Source of the DNA: Sphingobium arseniciresistens
GTDB lineage: Bacteria > Pseudomonadota > Alphaproteobacteria > Sphingomonadales > Sphingomonadaceae
Direction: 5' to 3'
Length of the DNA: 64,000 nucleotides
NCBI GenBank assembly: GCA_029167225.1
Contig: JARFNK010000016.1
Span: forward strand, 1 to 64,000
Shown here: positions 61,478-64,000 of the stretch, piece after piece
How the letters are laid out: the number at the start of each line of letters is the position of its first letter
How positions within the stretch are numbered: the stretch's first letter is position 1
The notes under the pieces: generated by a model
Database searches by the model: none
What the model saw: the letters and a program-made list of their open reading frames with translations, nothing else
Told to the model about the DNA's origin: nothing
Translations under genes and position numbers: made by a program

Positions 61478-64000
61478 ATGCTGGAGGTCTTCACAGTGGG
61501 CGGCGGCGAGTATCTCGTCAACACCTTCAATGCCGTAGCTGCATGGTCGGGGGGAGGGGGCTACCGTTCCCTCCTCCGCGTCGTGATGGTGATGGGCCTC
61601 ATCTACTCGCTGCTTGTCGTTGCCTTCACCCTCAACTTCCGCGCCTGCATGAACTGGTTTCTCCAAGCGACCGCCATCTACCTCTGCCTCATGGTTCCGA
61701 CGATCAGCGTGAAGGTGACTGACCGGATCAACCCTTCGCTGGCGCCCGCGACGGTCGACAATGTCCCGCTTGGGCTGGGCGTTCTGGCGAGTTTCACAAC
61801 CCAGGTCGGAGATTGGCTCACACGAACGGCGGAGACGGTCTTCGTCATGCCGAGTGAGCTGAACTACACGACCAACGGCATGGTCTATGGCGCGCGCCTC
61901 TTCGATGCGACGCGCAATTTCGTGATCCGCGACGCTGAGTTTTCGACGAACCTCGAGGAGCATTTCAAGAAGTGCCTGTTCGGCGACGTGATGCTCTATC
62001 AGAAGTCACTGACCAATCTCGCTACCTCGACGGACCTTTGGGCTGCGATCGGACCTGGCTCCGAGGCGCGCTCGCAGGAGTGGCTTGAGCGGCAGGGAGA
62101 CGGGACCGTCCAAAGCTTCATCATCACCTGCAGACAGGCGTATCAGGCGCTCGACGCACAGTGGACCCCGATGATCGAGGCGAACGCGCCGCTGTGGGGC
62201 AAGGAGCTTTATCCGAAGCTGAGCAACGCGCTGGCGGCCGACAAGCTCAAGCACGATCTGCCGATCGTCAATGCGGCTTTCACCGGGTCGGGGAGCAACT
62301 TCACCGAGGCGATGCGACAGAATACGGCGATCAACGCCTTCATGCAGGCCCGCAACAGCATGGCTGGCGGGAGCGGGTCGGCCGCGATCGACACCTTCGC
62401 GCAGACGCGCGCCGACATTCAGGCGCGCAACACCTATAACTCGATCTCCCAGCAGGCGATGGCGTGGGTTCCGATCCTGAACATCGTGCTGACGGTCGTT
62501 TTCTTTGCGATGTTCCCGGTCATATTCCCGCTGTTCCTGATGCCGCAGACCGGCGTCAGTTCGCTCAAGGGCTATGGGATGGGGTTCTTCTATCTCGCCG
62601 CATGGGGGCCGTTATACGTTATCCTGCACATGATCTGCATGACGCGAGCGGAGTCGGCCGCGGCCGGGGTAGCCTCGGGTGGCGTGACGCTCGGCAGTTA
62701 TGCCGGCATCGGCGCGGTCAACGGCGAGACGGCGACGATCGCCGGCTTCATGCTCATGAGCGTACCCTTCCTTGCGGCGGGCCTCGCGCGCGGCGCGATG
62801 TCGATCGCCGGGCAGTCTATGTCGATGCTGGCGCCGGCGCAGAATGCCGCCGAAGCGGCGGCTGTGGAGCAGACGACGGGCAATTACTCCTACGGCAATG
62901 TGAGCTGGGCCAATTCGACGTCGAACATGCGGCAGAGCGATCAGTGGTCGACAGCGCCGAGCTTCATGGGTGGTGGCCCGAGCTTTGGGTGGCGTCAGGA
63001 CAACGGCGCTGTGGTGTCCGGCTTTGGCAATGGGCAGGATGTCATCGATACCAGCGGCGCGATCTCGCGGCTCGGCTTCACGCCGACCATGAACACCGGC
63101 ACGGTCGCGGAATGGCGGGAGATGGCCAGCGAGGCACACCGGCAGTCGCAGGCATATGAGAATGCGGCGAACGACATCCTGACCAGCACGCACACTAATC
63201 GCAGCGCGTTCGGAACGTCAAGCGAGCGGTCGTCTGGGTGGGATTCGAGCAGCGGCCGGTCGGCCAACACGTCAATCGATCAGTTCGATCGAACAACGGG
63301 AAGCAGCACGCAGGGTCTCGAGGAACGGTCGTCGACGGGACAAAGCCTGCGGGTTTCAAACGGGCATGATCGTTCAGCGGGGACGCTTGATCAGGTTAGT
63401 GGGCGTCTTGATGGCGGCATTGGCAGCGGCGGGAGAGGTGGTAGCGCTCGAGGCGGGAAGGGCGTTGGTGACAGAATCGGTGGGCTCCTTCCGTCGGTCG
63501 GAGGAAGCCTCGGCGTCAGCAGGACCGGCCAGCAGGGTGATACGCTGCGGCATGGCACCGAGGACTCGCGTTCATCCGATAACTCAAGCTCGGCAAGCAG
63601 CGGCGTTCGCGATGAACATTCGAGCGGGTCGGGTGCCACCACATCAGACGGGACGTATGAGCGCGACGGTGTGTTCAGTCGTGCTTCTCAGTCGTCGTCG
63701 TCGTCGGTCAGCACCGAGGATGCGCTGGCGAGGGCTAAGTCTTACTCTGAGACCGCTCGAAAGCTCGAGGAGCTATCGCAGTCGCTTTCACGCGACGCCA
63801 GTTATGCAGAAACGCACGGGATGCAGCTCAGCGAGAATCTGAGCCAGGATCTTGCACAATGGTATCGGCAGCAGCAAGCCTCGAACAGTGGTCTGGACGC
63901 GCCCGAACTTTGGGCGACGGAGCTGACGGATCATCAACGGACTGTCCGTCAGGAGATGATCTCACGGTGGATGCAGGAGAAGCGGGACACCATTCGTGAT
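61478..64000 (+). CDS. traG: T4SS/mating-pair protein TraG, 3' end beyond the window
   Basis: An ORF of 841 codons from ATG 61478, open at the window edge. The N-terminal domain has TraG helices (LLRVVMVMGLIYSLLVVAFTLNF; WFLQATAIYLCLMVPTI; a pair around 335-400 including YGMGFFYLAAWGPLYVILHMICM). A long Ser/Gly/Asp-rich periplasmic region follows (about residues 560-740), typical of TraG C-terminal parts, which in F handle mating-pair stabilization and entry exclusion. It lies 19 bases after traH. Confidence 0.92.
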   Translation, partial: MLEVFTVGGGEYLVNTFNAVAAWSGGGGYRSLLRVVMVMGLIYSLLVVAFTLNFRACMNWFLQATAIYLCLMVPTISVKVTDRINPSLAPATVDNVPLGLGVLASFTTQVGDWLTRTAETVFVMPSELNYTTNGMVYGARLFDATRNFVIRDAEFSTNLEEHFKKCLFGDVMLYQKSLTNLATSTDLWAAIGPGSEARSQEWLERQGDGTVQSFIITCRQAYQALDAQWTPMIEANAPLWGKELYPKLSNALAADKLKHDLPIVNAAFTGSGSNFTEAMRQNTAINAFMQARNSMAGGSGSAAIDTFAQTRADIQARNTYNSISQQAMAWVPILNIVLTVVFFAMFPVIFPLFLMPQTGVSSLKGYGMGFFYLAAWGPLYVILHMICMTRAESAAAGVASGGVTLGSYAGIGAVNGETATIAGFMLMSVPFLAAGLARGAMSIAGQSMSMLAPAQNAAEAAAVEQTTGNYSYGNVSWANSTSNMRQSDQWSTAPSFMGGGPSFGWRQDNGAVVSGFGNGQDVIDTSGAISRLGFTPTMNTGTVAEWREMASEAHRQSQAYENAANDILTSTHTNRSAFGTSSERSSGWDSSSGRSANTSIDQFDRTTGSSTQGLEERSSTGQSLRVSNGHDRSAGTLDQVSGRLDGGIGSGGRGGSARGGKGVGDRIGGLLPSVGGSLGVSRTGQQGDTLRHGTEDSRSSDNSSSASSGVRDEHSSGSGATTSDGTYERDGVFSRASQSSSSSVSTEDALARAKSYSETARKLEELSQSLSRDASYAETHGMQLSENLSQDLAQWYRQQQASNSGLDAPELWATELTDHQRTVRQEMISRWMQEKRDTIRD

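Overview
The window is a GC-rich alphaproteobacterial accessory segment, most likely part of a large conjugative plasmid or integrative element of a sphingomonad (Sphingobium/Novosphingobium type). The basis is the style of the proteins, the sphingomonad-like tyrosine recombinase, and an F-type transfer operon with the gene order I associate with sphingomonad plasmids. The host assignment is inference; no rRNA, tRNA or core gene is present.

Bases 1-34,700 are a dense heavy-metal island, mostly on the + strand. It starts with a copper/silver efflux set (TolC-type outer membrane protein, CusB with a fused CusF domain, CusA, separate CusF lipoprotein) and a YgjV-like membrane protein. A divergent CsoR/InrS-like repressor and an NreB/NrsD-like nickel MFS exporter follow, with two G-tract palindromes between them. 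Two complete, paralogous czcCBA-type RND systems (9.1-15.2 kb and 19.7-25.9 kb) each sit behind a small His-rich exported protein. Between them lies a MerR(CadR/PbrR-like) unit: YnfA-like protein, the regulator, a cytochrome c-FTR1 permease fusion and a small CDF transporter. The last two have near-identical MerR-type operator/promoters. From 25.9 to 34.7 kb runs a long, tightly overlapping operon: DUF190, SRPBCC, zinc-ribbon protein, two related lipoproteins, MgtC, an unknown membrane-anchored protein, ZIP, CDF, a P1B-4-like metal ATPase, a thioredoxin-reductase-like flavoprotein and a HAD phosphatase.

Bases 34.7-44.2 kb are a patchwork: an IS30-family element with probable inverted repeats, a 5'-truncated tyrosine recombinase, an AAA/DUF4143 ATPase followed by a second frameshifted recombinase tail, unknown small genes, a DUF1173 gene, a VirB1-like lytic transglycosylase, an XRE-like HTH gene with a clear terminator, and an unknown gene divergent from the transfer operon.

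Bases 44.5-64.0 kb are an F-type type IV secretion operon reading to the window edge: traA, L, E, K, B, dsbC-like, V, C, orf, trbI, S26 peptidase (RP4 TraF-like), traW, orf, traU, trbC, traN, orf, traF, traH, traG (open at base 64000). An array of about 22-bp GC-rich imperfect repeats precedes traA. Relaxase (TraI) and coupling protein (TraD) genes are not in the window.

Together the genes describe a self-transmissible replicon carrying layered Cu/Ag, Ni, Zn/Cd/Co and Pb/Zn handling. The least explained parts are the 26-34.7 kb operon with its paired lipoproteins, the repeat array before traA, and the unknown membrane genes conserved in position inside the transfer operon.
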